The translations under genes were made by a program, and so were the position numbers. This document shows, piece by piece, positions 5,788-12,597 of a DNA stretch of 31,156 nt. The DNA is taken from positions 1-31,156 of IMG/VR virus record IMGVR_UViG_3300022187_000136; one strand, given 5' to 3'. A model generated the notes under the pieces. It made no database searches. It had not been told where the DNA came from and saw nothing but the letters and a program-made list of their open reading frames with translations. Numbering within the stretch: position 1 is the first letter of the stretch; every line of letters starts with the position of its first letter. Source of the DNA: a virus.

Positions 5788-7617
5788 ATGACAAACATAG
5801 CGGCTTATATAGACACGATTGCGCGACACTACTGGGGTGAGCCTACCAGTGTACGCGGCACAGAACTTAGGTGGGGGACACACGGCTCAAAGAGCGTGGA
5901 TCTAAAGAAAGGTACCTTTTACGATCATGAGGCTGGCGAAGGTGGGGGCGTAGTGGATCTGGTAAAGATGCACGAAGGCGCCCAACTTGCCAGCTTGCCT
6001 GATATCTTAGAGCGTAAGTTTGGGATACCAAAGCAGACGCAGAAGACATTGGCGCCAGCTCGTTGGCTGTCTAAGCGCTATGATTACTACGATGCTGATG
6101 GCGTTCTGGCGTATCAGGTCGAGCGATACGAACCCAAGACATTCAGACAGCGTAGGCCAGAAGGCGATGGCTGGGTGTACAATATGGATGGTATCGAGGC
6201 GGTGCCATATAATCTGCCGGAGATGATTACCAACCCAGACAAGGTTATTGTCATAGTCGAGGGTGAAAAGTGTGTCGAAGCATTAAGACGTTATAACGTC
6301 ATAGCGTCATCAAATCACGGCGGCGCAGGGAATTGGAAGCCAGAGTTAAATCAGTATTTCAAAGATAGGAAGGTCGTTATCATTCCTGACGCGGATGCGG
6401 CTGGCGATAAACACGCCCGAAAGGTCATCCAGAACTTACTAGGTGTTGCCAAAGAGGTGCGCCGTGTGGATCTGCCGGGGCTATCGGATAAGCAGGATGT
6501 CTTCGATTGGCTGAACTCAGGCAATGATGTGTCTAAATTAAAGGCGTTAATTAAGACATCCGAGCCTATCGTGGCAGTCGAAGCTGTCGAGGATACGCCA
6601 GAGGCGCCACAAGCTGACGTCTTTCAGACGTTCGATGAAACCTATCTTATCAATATGCCGCCAGTCGATTGGCTGGTGGATGGTGTGCTTACTAGGCACG
6701 GCTTCAGTGTCATTTATGGTGCGCCGGGTACAGGCAAATCATTCCTAGCGATTGATATGGCGATGAGCATAGCTCACGGTAAGCTGTGGCAGGAACGCCC
6801 TACGATGCGCGGTGGCGTCCTTTACATAGCTGGTGAGGGTGTTGGCGGCTTGGGCAAACGTGTCAAGGCGTGGCGGCTTTATAGAGGCGCTGAGGGCTTG
6901 GGTGATATGGTAGTCTTGCCTACCGCTGTTAATTTCAGAGAGAATGAACAGATTGAAAAGCTACTCCGCACTATAGATGCGCTCGGCAAGCGCTTCAGTT
7001 GCGTTGTCGTGGACACGGTGGCTAGAGCATTGCTAGGCGGCGAAGAGAACTCAGCGACCGATATGGGGCTGTTCGTGGGCGCTTGTGACGCCATCAAGGC
7101 GCATTGTGGTTGTGCGTTGGTGGCTATCCATCACAGCAATAAGAGTAGCTCGGCTGGCATCAATGCTATGCGCGGCTCATCAGCGTTGGCTGGTGCGGCT
7201 GATACGGTCATTAATGTACAGCGTGATGAGGATGTGGTTACCGTCACTATGGAAAAGCAAAAGGACGCAGATCCGGCTGACCCGATGAAATTCGATATGG
7301 TCAATGTGGCGATGCTGGGCGATACGTCAGTCGTATTGCGTCAGCAGGGCGGCGAGGGCAGTACGGCGAAGGGCGGCAAACCAAAGAGTGTCAGCCTCAA
7401 TAAACGTCAGCAGGATGCGCTTCAGTTACTGCGTAATATGATTATCGACAACAAGGGTCAGAAGGTTCGGATCGAGCATTGGCACGATGCGCATAAGCGT
7501 GATTGCCCTGATTTATCGCCCGGCAACCGTAGGGATGCCAGAAGAGCATTGTCTGACAAGCGTGTGATTTTGATGGGAGATGGGTTTGTATGGTTATCAA
7601 GGGGTTACGATGCCTAA
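5788..7617 (+). CDS. Toprim primase-helicase (RepA-like hexameric helicase)
   Basis: 609 aa, with GTGAGG seven bases before the ATG. Residues 1-65 look like a primase CHC2 zinc domain (DHEAGEGGGVVDLV aligns with the usual C-G-E-G-G-D-x-I-D-F motif), but the zinc cysteines are missing. A Toprim domain follows, with Glu158 (VIVEGEKC) and the DxD pair Asp201/Asp203 (IIPDADAAG). The RecA-fold helicase domain has Walker A GAPGTGKS (311-318), Walker B ending at Asp409 (CVVVDT) and HHSNKS as a sensor-like motif. A C-terminal domain of about 80 residues may bind DNA. It should unwind and possibly prime at the fork. No phage DNA polymerase is visible, so it must feed the host replisome. Confidence 0.92.
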   Translation: MTNIAAYIDTIARHYWGEPTSVRGTELRWGTHGSKSVDLKKGTFYDHEAGEGGGVVDLVKMHEGAQLASLPDILERKFGIPKQTQKTLAPARWLSKRYDYYDADGVLAYQVERYEPKTFRQRRPEGDGWVYNMDGIEAVPYNLPEMITNPDKVIVIVEGEKCVEALRRYNVIASSNHGGAGNWKPELNQYFKDRKVVIIPDADAAGDKHARKVIQNLLGVAKEVRRVDLPGLSDKQDVFDWLNSGNDVSKLKALIKTSEPIVAVEAVEDTPEAPQADVFQTFDETYLINMPPVDWLVDGVLTRHGFSVIYGAPGTGKSFLAIDMAMSIAHGKLWQERPTMRGGVLYIAGEGVGGLGKRVKAWRLYRGAEGLGDMVVLPTAVNFRENEQIEKLLRTIDALGKRFSCVVVDTVARALLGGEENSATDMGLFVGACDAIKAHCGCALVAIHHSNKSSSAGINAMRGSSALAGAADTVINVQRDEDVVTVTMEKQKDADPADPMKFDMVNVAMLGDTSVVLRQQGGEGSTAKGGKPKSVSLNKRQQDALQLLRNMIIDNKGQKVRIEHWHDAHKRDCPDLSPGNRRDARRALSDKRVILMGDGFVWLSRGYDA

Positions 7618-7720
7618 ATCACACCAATCACACCAATCACATCACGAAATCACACGCCGTGTGATAAATGTGTGTGATGTGATTTTCCTTAAGGGAAATC
7701 ACATTTCACATCACATCGTA
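7618..7720 (+). repeat. ATCACA/TGTGAT repeat array: candidate origin or operator
   Basis: The gap after the primase-helicase holds six ATCACA (7618, 7627, 7636, 7649, 7698, 7710) and three TGTGAT (7660, 7673, 7678) hexamers in about 100 bases. Two are tandem 9-mers (ATCACACCA at 7618 and 7627). One pair forms a perfect palindrome, ATCACACGCCGTGTGAT (7649-7665). A second inverted repeat (7677-7704) is centred on TTAA within CCTTAAGG, with one mismatched pair. A further TGTGAT lies inside the primase gene at 7563. This resembles iterons or a dense operator next to replication genes. The half-site also resembles half of a CRP site, but the orientation and spacing do not match one. Confidence 0.75.
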
Positions 7721-7743
7721 TTTTTCGCATCAGGGAGAGGGTA

Positions 7744-8316
7744 ATGAGTAAGAGAATTAGAGGCATTGATAGACTGCCTACAAGGGCAGAACAGAATGAT
7801 AGTCGGATTAATGAGGCGGTGCATATGCACGACCGCGTTGTGTCAGATGTCGAAAAGCGATGGGGTGTGGACAGACTGCAAGAGCTGGTGAGTGAGAATA
7901 CCAGACGCAAGTTTCATTTACAGCGTCAGAAGCTGTGGGATGCTTTGACCAAGAATGATGGGCGTGACGCAATACATCAGGCTGAGGTCATGTGCAGGGC
8001 GTATCAGGTGCTAGAACGTGAGGCCATAGGGTTAGGCTGTAAAGAGCTGACAGGTGACTATATCGAGGGGCTTATGCCTGATGGTCGGGTCATAGCGATT
8101 ACTACTGATAAGTTTGAAGCTGGCAAGGTTGCCAGAGATAATCGGAATATGGTGGTCTATTCGATTGAAGAGATAGGCAGGATCTTGTCGGTTAAGGAAG
8201 CTATGGCCAAGGCCAAGATCAATGAAGCTGTGGCGAGGGTCAAGGGTATCTTTGCTGGTGCTGAGGTAGTTAGTGTGAAACCGCTAGAGGATATTGATGA
8301 TGAAATCCCTTTCTGA
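7744..8316 (+). CDS. Unknown helical protein with SSB-like C-terminal tip
   Basis: 190 aa, with GGAGAGG before the ATG. The body is mostly helical and highly charged. A Gly-containing beta segment (GLMPDGRVIAITTD, about 110-122) lies in the middle. The last residues, DIDDEIPF, almost copy the DDDIPF tip of bacterial SSB, which binds host proteins such as DNA polymerase III chi, PriA, RecQ and RecO. No OB fold is apparent, so this is not an ordinary SSB. Lying between the repeat array and a winged-helix gene, it may recruit host replisome proteins to the origin or compete for them. The tip is seen; the role is inferred. Its 3' end overlaps the next gene by 20 bases. Confidence 0.8.
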   Translation: MSKRIRGIDRLPTRAEQNDSRINEAVHMHDRVVSDVEKRWGVDRLQELVSENTRRKFHLQRQKLWDALTKNDGRDAIHQAEVMCRAYQVLEREAIGLGCKELTGDYIEGLMPDGRVIAITTDKFEAGKVARDNRNMVVYSIEEIGRILSVKEAMAKAKINEAVARVKGIFAGAEVVSVKPLEDIDDEIPF

Positions 8317-8950
8317 ATATAAAAGGCCGTGGTCGGTCATGCCGATGCGTGTGTTTAGTGATAGAACGCTAAAGGAACGCGAACTGCGTGTGCTTGGTGC
8401 GTTGTGTAGCTTTACCAATAGAGCTGGCGTGTGTTGGCCTTCGCTTGAGACAATATGTCAGGTGACAGGCTACGCAGAGCATAGGACGCCCCTCGAAGCG
8501 CTGAAGGTGTTGAAGGCCAAGAAGTACGTCAGACAGCTCAAGCCAAAGGATTACCAGCGCGGCGAAAGCGGATGGTATACGAACAGGTATCAGGTTCTTT
8601 GGGATGGTGATGAACCGTTGCCTACGTTTGAGGAAGTACAGAGCGCACGGCCGTTGCAGATGGTGGTGGATCAGGAAGTTGTGCAAGAAGAAAGTAAAGG
8701 GGGTATGGGGGATGTAGAACTACTCTCTCACTCTCTCGCTCATGCTTATCTGGCGGCTGTCCAAAAGGCGACAGGTCAGGTCAGGCTGTTCGATAATGAG
8801 ATAGCCCACGCCCGGAAGCTGGCAGACCAAGGGCATACACCTAATGATGTCACGGCGGCTACGCTGGTGGTGTGCGACCAAGCCATAGAACGTAGGGCAG
8901 GGGTGCCTTCGCTCGCGGATGTTGCACGGTATATGGGTGCCGTGCAGTGA
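8297..8950 (+). CDS. Winged helix-turn-helix replication-type protein
   Basis: 217 aa from the ATG at 8297 (AGAGG six bases upstream; a second ATG follows at 8300). Residues about 20-100 form a winged helix of the HTH_36 type: LKERELRVLGALCSF, then WPSLETICQVTG, EALKVLKAKKYVRQL and a wing ending NRYQVLW. The C-terminal half has an acidic linker and a helical domain (LSHSLAHAYLAAVQKATG onward) with a pattern like replication-accessory proteins of the DnaT or DnaD sort. Such two-domain proteins often serve as phage origin-binding initiators. With the repeat array just upstream it is the best candidate for the array-binding factor, but a transcriptional regulator is also possible. Confidence 0.75.
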   Translation: MMKSLSEYKRPWSVMPMRVFSDRTLKERELRVLGALCSFTNRAGVCWPSLETICQVTGYAEHRTPLEALKVLKAKKYVRQLKPKDYQRGESGWYTNRYQVLWDGDEPLPTFEEVQSARPLQMVVDQEVVQEESKGGMGDVELLSHSLAHAYLAAVQKATGQVRLFDNEIAHARKLADQGHTPNDVTAATLVVCDQAIERRAGVPSLADVARYMGAVQ

Positions 8951-8951
8951 G

Positions 8952-8971
8952 GCAAACGGTGGTTTGCTTTT
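8952..8971 (+). terminator. Rho-independent-type terminator after replication genes
   Basis: Two bases after the winged-helix stop, GCAAAC (8952-8957) and GTTTGC (8962-8967) form a six-base stem with loop GGTG, followed by four T. It is short but correctly oriented, and marks the end of the replication block. Confidence 0.6.
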
Positions 8972-9089
8972 GCACGGTGGTCAGGGCGCGACATATTAAT
9001 GTCGCAAAAACGCCACCCCTTGCCCCCCACCCCTCGGCGCGTATATGGGGGGGTGTCACACAAAATTTTGGTAGAAATTGGAGAAACGA
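8972..9089 (+). other. Structured intergenic region before packaging genes
   Basis: No gene is credible here. A hairpin GCGACAT-ATTA-ATGTCGC (8988-9005) followed by five A sits inside a longer GGTGG/CCACC pairing (8976-8980 with 9013-9017). A C-run (9023-9028) can pair with a G-run (9047-9053). A weak promoter-like pair, TTGCAC (8970-8975) and TATTAA (8994-8999), is spaced 18 bases. The region is a likely control point between early and late genes, but the exact elements are unproven. Confidence 0.4.
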
Positions 9090-9368
9090 ATGAACAAGAA
9101 CGATTTATTAATGACCGCCATCCGCACGGTAGGCAATCGCGGAGACAGCTACGGCGATGTCTATATCAATCACGAAAGAATTGCGGTAATGTGGACAGTG
9201 ATATTCGGCACTGAGGTGAAGGCGCATCAGGTAGCTATGGCGATGGCGGCGGTAAAGCTGGCACGTTTGGTTGAGACGCCTGATCATCAGGACAGTTGGA
9301 TTGACTTAGCCGGGTATGCCGCGATAGGATCGGAGTGTATTGATGGACAGGAAACCGATGACAGTTAG
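9090..9368 (+). CDS. DUF6378-like phage protein
   Basis: 92 aa from the ATG at 9090, with a GGAG site; a TTG at 9078 would add four residues. The family features are visible: an N-terminal LLMTAIRTVGNRGDSYGDVYINHERIA, then AMAAVKLARLVETPDHQDSWIDLAGYAAIGSE. The RG-x-SYGD and KLARL...DHxDSWxDLAGY motifs are typical of DUF6378 proteins, which resemble MazG-like all-helical pyrophosphohydrolases in size and acidic pattern. Catalysis is not established. The last 26 bases overlap the small terminase gene. First gene of the packaging block. Confidence 0.75.
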   Translation: MNKNDLLMTAIRTVGNRGDSYGDVYINHERIAVMWTVIFGTEVKAHQVAMAMAAVKLARLVETPDHQDSWIDLAGYAAIGSECIDGQETDDS

Positions 9369-9750
9369 ACAACAGAGGGCGGCATTAGCCAGCCCTGACG
9401 TTGATAAGCGCGAGGCGGTCGTACAAGAGCTTGAGGCTATTGCGTCTGGCGTGATTACTGATGTATTGAATTGGGACGATTTGGGTCAGGTGTTTCTGAC
9501 GCCATCGGAGAAATTGTCTGAGCGCTCGCGGCGTGGGATTAAGAAAGTGAAGGTAACGCCTACACAGCACGGCAATAGCATCGAGGTAGAGATGCACGAT
9601 AAATTGTCGGCGTTGCGGCTCTTGGCGAAGCACCGTGGCTTGCTTGAGCCGAACAGTGATGATCAGCGGCCTAGCATGATCGGGATTAATGTGACTGGGC
9701 CGAAGACAACAACGTATGAGGTATTGGATGACCAAAGCGAAGAAGATTGA
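9343..9750 (+). CDS. Terminase small subunit (C-terminal-domain type)
   Basis: 135 aa, with GGAG seven bases before the ATG. Residues about 35-100 carry the late part of Terminase_2-like small subunits: GVITDVLNWDDLGQVFLTPSEKL, then IKKVKVTP, then IEVEMHDKLSALRLLAKHRGLLEP. The usual N-terminal helix-turn-helix that reads the packaging site is not evident; only about 30 residues precede the oligomerisation part. DNA recognition may therefore be supplied by the 53-aa basic or zinc-ribbon proteins that follow, or by a shortened helix pair. It should form the ring that presents DNA to the large subunit. The 3' end overlaps the next small gene by 23 bases. Confidence 0.8.
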   Translation: MDRKPMTVRQQRAALASPDVDKREAVVQELEAIASGVITDVLNWDDLGQVFLTPSEKLSERSRRGIKKVKVTPTQHGNSIEVEMHDKLSALRLLAKHRGLLEPNSDDQRPSMIGINVTGPKTTTYEVLDDQSEED

Positions 9751-9889
9751 TCCGAAGCTAGCGGAATTGCTGGCGGTGCCGCAGATACCGAAGGCATCGG
9801 AGTTTCGTAAGGGCTGGGCGTGGATCAATAAAACCGCGAAGGGCAAGGAACAGTTTTGGTTGTCGAGGCGCAATGACAAACGTAGTTAA
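9728..9889 (+). CDS. 53-aa basic protein between terminase genes
   Basis: It begins MTKAKKIDPKLAELLAV and ends SRRNDKRS. A GAGG site lies six bases before the ATG, and it overlaps the genes on both sides by about 20 bases. The product is strongly basic (Lys/Arg-rich) with several Trp (KGWAWINK, EQFWLSRR), suggesting nucleic-acid contact. No known domain is recognised. Its place in the terminase cluster suggests a packaging accessory role. Coding status rests on the ribosome site and its exact fit into an overlapping gene chain. Confidence 0.65.
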   Translation: MTKAKKIDPKLAELLAVPQIPKASEFRKGWAWINKTAKGKEQFWLSRRNDKRS

Positions 9890-10097
9890 TATGAATGATC
9901 GTAAGTTTGTGCGGTTTTTTGCCGAGCCGATTGAATGTGAGGATTGCGGCAAAGATACGCGAGGCTATGTGTATGAGGGTAGCCAGCAGATTATTTGTAG
10001 TCATTGTCGCGGCGTGATGTTGGAATTGGAACGCGAGCGCATTACGACTGAGATGGTAATAGTGTTTACGCCGGAGGGTGATGATGGCAAGAGCTGA
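9873..10097 (+). CDS. Zinc-ribbon protein in packaging operon
   Basis: 74 aa. Four cysteines form two CxxC pairs (Cys22/Cys25 in CEDC and Cys42/Cys45 in CSHC) separated by 16 residues, a classical small zinc ribbon. Flanking residues are charged, and the tail is acidic then ends GKS. GAGG lies just before the ATG. The gene overlaps the large terminase start by 14 bases. Zinc ribbons of this kind bind DNA or proteins. A packaging or late-transcription role is suggested only by position. Confidence 0.75.
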   Translation: MTNVVNMNDRKFVRFFAEPIECEDCGKDTRGYVYEGSQQIICSHCRGVMLELERERITTEMVIVFTPEGDDGKS

Positions 10098-11634
10098 GAG
10101 GGCGACTGATCGGTCAGCCCGGCGAGGTAAGGTCAAGCCAGAGGCGTTGACCGGGTTGAACTTAGATTTTTCGGAAAGTCCAACGGTATGGAAATTTTTG
10201 CAAGACGACAGCTTCGTGCGTGGATTGATGGGGCCAGTCGGATCTGGCAAGACATTTGCTTCCTTAGCGGAAGTGATGCTGAGGGCTGTCAAGCAACCCC
10301 CTTCACCTATAGATGGCATCAGGTATACCAGATTTGCGGTGATACGAAATTCCTACCCGGAATTGAGGACGACTACGATCAAGACGTGGCAAGAGATATT
10401 CCCGGAGAACACTTGGGGTCAGATGCGTTGGTCGCCACCGATCACCCATCACATCAAGCTACCGCCGCGTGATGGCGCGGCTGGGCTTGATTGTGAGGTG
10501 ATCTTTCTGGCTCTGGATCAACCCCGGGATGTGCGTAAGCTGTTGTCGTTGGAATTGACTGGCGGTTTTATTGATGAGGCGCGAGAGTTGCCCAAGGCGG
10601 TGGTCGATGGATTGACTAGCCGCGTTGGTCGTTACCCAACTAAGAAACACGGCGGTTGTCCTTGGCGCGGCGTATGGATGTCCACCAACCCGATGGATAG
10701 TGACCACTGGTGGCCGAACCTAGCTGAGAAAAATCCAATTAGGGGTAAGTACCCTTGGAAGTTTTACAAACAGCCGGGCGGCGTGATTGAGGGTACGAAA
10801 GAACACGAAGACAATATATTTGCGGCTGGCAAGTATTGGCTGAATAATCCGAAGGCTGAGAATGTTAATAATCTGCCGAAGGGCTATTATGAACAACAGT
10901 TAGCCGGGAAGACGCTGGATTGGATACAGTGTTATGCCGGAGCGCAGTATGTGTATGTGCAGGACGGCAAGCCAGTGTGGCATGAGTTTAGCGATAGTCT
11001 GATGTCGGGTGATGTAGAGATTGAGCCTGCCCTGCCTGTCCATATTGGGTTGGACTTTGGTTTGACACCAGCGGCGGTATTTGGACAGAAACTGCCGAAT
11101 GGAAGATGGAATGTCGTGCATGAGCTGGTGGCGTTTGATATGGGGCTGGAGCGGTTCTGTCATCACTTGATGGCTGACATCCAGACGCATTTTCCTAAGA
11201 ATGATGTGATGATCTGGGGTGACCCGGCTGGTGCCAAGAGGGATGAGATCTTCGAGGTGACGGCGTTTGAGCATTTGAGGACGTTGGGGTTGAGGGCGCA
11301 ACCGACCGCATCGAATGATTTTATGGTGCGGCGTGAAGCTGGCGCGATGCCGATGAACAGGTTGATTGACGGCAAGCCCGGATTAATTGTGGCGAAAAAT
11401 TGTCATAAGGTGCGTAAGTCTTTGGCTGGCGGTTATCACTTTAAACGTGTCGCTATGGGCGGCGGTCAAGAACGGTTTAGGGATGCGCCGAACAAAAATG
11501 AACATTCGCACGTTGGTGATGCGTATGGATATTTGATGTTGGGCGGCGGCGAACATCGTGCTATGACTAAGAATTATTTGGGTAAGTCGCAGTTTAAGCA
11601 AGCTGTGGCAAATATGGATTTTGATGTTTTTTAG
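10084..11634 (+). CDS. terL: Terminase large subunit
   Basis: 516 aa from the ATG at 10084, with GGAGG six bases upstream; in-frame GTG and ATG starts at 10078 and 10081 are close alternatives. The ATPase domain has Walker A GPVGSGKT (50-57) and Walker B with Asp164-Glu165 (GGFIDEAREL). The RNase H-like nuclease domain shows Asp324 (IGLDFGLTPAA), Asp380 (WGDPAG) and Asp479 (VGDAYGYLM). This is the T4 gp17/Terminase_6 plan, of ordinary length. It translocates DNA into the prohead and cuts the concatemer. The cutting mode (headful, cos or direct repeat) cannot be read from this window. Confidence 0.96.
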   Translation: MARAERATDRSARRGKVKPEALTGLNLDFSESPTVWKFLQDDSFVRGLMGPVGSGKTFASLAEVMLRAVKQPPSPIDGIRYTRFAVIRNSYPELRTTTIKTWQEIFPENTWGQMRWSPPITHHIKLPPRDGAAGLDCEVIFLALDQPRDVRKLLSLELTGGFIDEARELPKAVVDGLTSRVGRYPTKKHGGCPWRGVWMSTNPMDSDHWWPNLAEKNPIRGKYPWKFYKQPGGVIEGTKEHEDNIFAAGKYWLNNPKAENVNNLPKGYYEQQLAGKTLDWIQCYAGAQYVYVQDGKPVWHEFSDSLMSGDVEIEPALPVHIGLDFGLTPAAVFGQKLPNGRWNVVHELVAFDMGLERFCHHLMADIQTHFPKNDVMIWGDPAGAKRDEIFEVTAFEHLRTLGLRAQPTASNDFMVRREAGAMPMNRLIDGKPGLIVAKNCHKVRKSLAGGYHFKRVAMGGGQERFRDAPNKNEHSHVGDAYGYLMLGGGEHRAMTKNYLGKSQFKQAVANMDFDVF

Positions 11635-11646
11635 AGGGAGATTATT

Positions 11647-11853
11647 ATGGCATCATTTAATTTCAATGGATCGCTTATTAGGCAAGAGGGTGAGTTTAGC
11701 GTTATCTTTGATGTGACGGTAAAGCTCGGCGTTGTTGTTAAGGCTGACACCGAAGAGCAAGCCGAAGAGCTGGCGCTGATAGCTTTGAATGATGGCGACT
11801 ATGAGGTGCTGGAGATCGGCGACATTGAAGACACCGAGATCGAAGAGCTGTAA
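11647..11853 (+). CDS. Small acidic protein after large terminase
   Basis: 68 aa, with the GAGGGAGAT ribosome context also used by other genes of this phage. The N-terminal half is beta-like (FNFNGSLIRQEGEFSVIFDVTVKLGVVVKA). The C-terminal half is very acidic and helical (EEQAEELALIAL) and ends IEDTEIEEL. No known family is recognised. Acidic proteins of this size can be DNA mimics or assembly factors, but there is no direct sign. It is followed by a strong hairpin and a short gap. Confidence 0.75.
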   Translation: MASFNFNGSLIRQEGEFSVIFDVTVKLGVVVKADTEEQAEELALIALNDGDYEVLEIGDIEDTEIEEL

Positions 11854-11859
11854 AAAAAT

Positions 11860-11877
11860 CCCCGGCTAGTGCCGGGG
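11860..11877 (-). terminator. Hairpin with U-tract on minus strand
   Basis: CCCCGGC-TAGT-GCCGGGG is a perfect seven-base GC stem. On the plus strand it is preceded by seven A and followed by CAGTTGG, so it has no U-tract rightward. Read leftward it is followed by a T-run, the form of an intrinsic terminator. It may also stabilise the 3' end of the rightward packaging transcript. Confidence 0.55.
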
Positions 11878-11914
11878 CAGTTGGGGAGGAATCCATAGTG
11901 ATTAACATAATCCG

Positions 11915-12463
11915 ATGCGCGAAATAGTCAATGGGTCAGATGTAAGATTTGTTAAATTTCATTGGGCGCACCCGATGAACGTCAAGCTGAGGCATCACTC
12001 AAGCCAATGCTTTAAGCAAATCCCAAACTTTGTTGATGTGTTAAAGATGTACAGCAATGAGCCTCATGCGTGGACAGCGATGTATCGCGGCAGGATGGCG
12101 TGTTTCTTTGGGATTTGTAGTTTGTGGCCGGGCGTAGGTGAGGCGTGGATGCTGACCACCTCGGTTGTTGAAGGTCACGCGGTCAAAATGTTACGCGGCG
12201 CAATGCGTTATTTCGACATAGCGATGGCAGATCTAAAATTGCATAGACTACAGATAACTGTTAATGTAAATGATGGGCTTGCCATAAGGTATGCAAATGC
12301 GTTAAAATTCCGGCGTGAAGGTTTATTAGTTGGTTATGGCCCAAATGGCGATGATCACGAAATGTTAGCGAGGTATGCTGATGTCATTTCTGAAAACACC
12401 AAGACCGCCAGCGCCAGATCCAGAATTAGTTGCGGCGCAGAAGCGGCAAGAGGAACGTCTTGA
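11915..12463 (+). CDS. GNAT-fold protein, T7 gp13-like
   Basis: 182 aa from the first ATG after an in-frame stop at 11903. The central part (AWTAMYRGRMACFFGICSLW, then GEAWMLTTSVVEGHA, then LQITVNVNDGLAIRYANALKFRREG) follows the strand-helix plan of GNAT acetyltransferases, including the late RYANALKFRREG segment. This resembles DUF2833/gp13 of T7-like phages, where it is needed for assembly. The ribosome site is odd: the strong GGGGAGGA (11883-11890) is about 24 bases away and better placed for a GTG mini-frame at 11898. The last roughly 25 residues overlap the next gene and are low in order. An acetyl-transfer reaction is not established. Confidence 0.8.
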   Translation: MREIVNGSDVRFVKFHWAHPMNVKLRHHSSQCFKQIPNFVDVLKMYSNEPHAWTAMYRGRMACFFGICSLWPGVGEAWMLTTSVVEGHAVKMLRGAMRYFDIAMADLKLHRLQITVNVNDGLAIRYANALKFRREGLLVGYGPNGDDHEMLARYADVISENTKTASARSRISCGAEAARGTS

Positions 12464-12596
12464 AGCTGAAGAGGCTCAGAAGGCGGCGGCGATTGCCGCG
12501 AGGAAAAAAGCGCGGCGCATAGGCGGCCAGCGCTTGTTATTGTCAATGGAACGTGAAACGCCGCAGACTGGCGTCAAGTCAACTTTAGGAGCGTAA
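12381..12596 (+). CDS. Small basic virion protein, T7 gp7.3-like
   Basis: 71 aa from the ATG at 12381 (GAGG seven bases upstream; another ATG at 12375). A Pro-rich start (FLKTPRPPAPDPE) leads to an Ala/Glu/Lys helix, and a conserved-looking tail GGQRLLLSMERETPQTGVKSTLGA. The pattern of a charged helix followed by GG-x-R-x-LLS resembles the end of T7 gp7.3, a small virion protein needed for tail assembly and adsorption. Assignment to that class is by pattern and position. It overlaps the GNAT gene by 83 bases and is followed at once by another gene of similar style. Confidence 0.65.
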   Translation: MSFLKTPRPPAPDPELVAAQKRQEERLEAEEAQKAAAIAARKKARRIGGQRLLLSMERETPQTGVKSTLGA

Positions 12597-12597
12597 T

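Noticed and set aside
7649-7665. CRP-type site in the repeat array
   Set aside because: Half-sites are in the opposite orientation and the spacing is one base instead of six; the array form fits an origin or operator better.
8999-9214. 71-aa frame starting in the structured gap before 9090
   Set aside because: No ribosome site, Arg/Pro-rich shadow-like composition and overlap with the better-supported DUF6378-like gene.
9385-9879. 164-aa minus-strand frame over the terminase small subunit
   Set aside because: Opposes three overlapping genes with good ribosome sites and has no recognisable motif.
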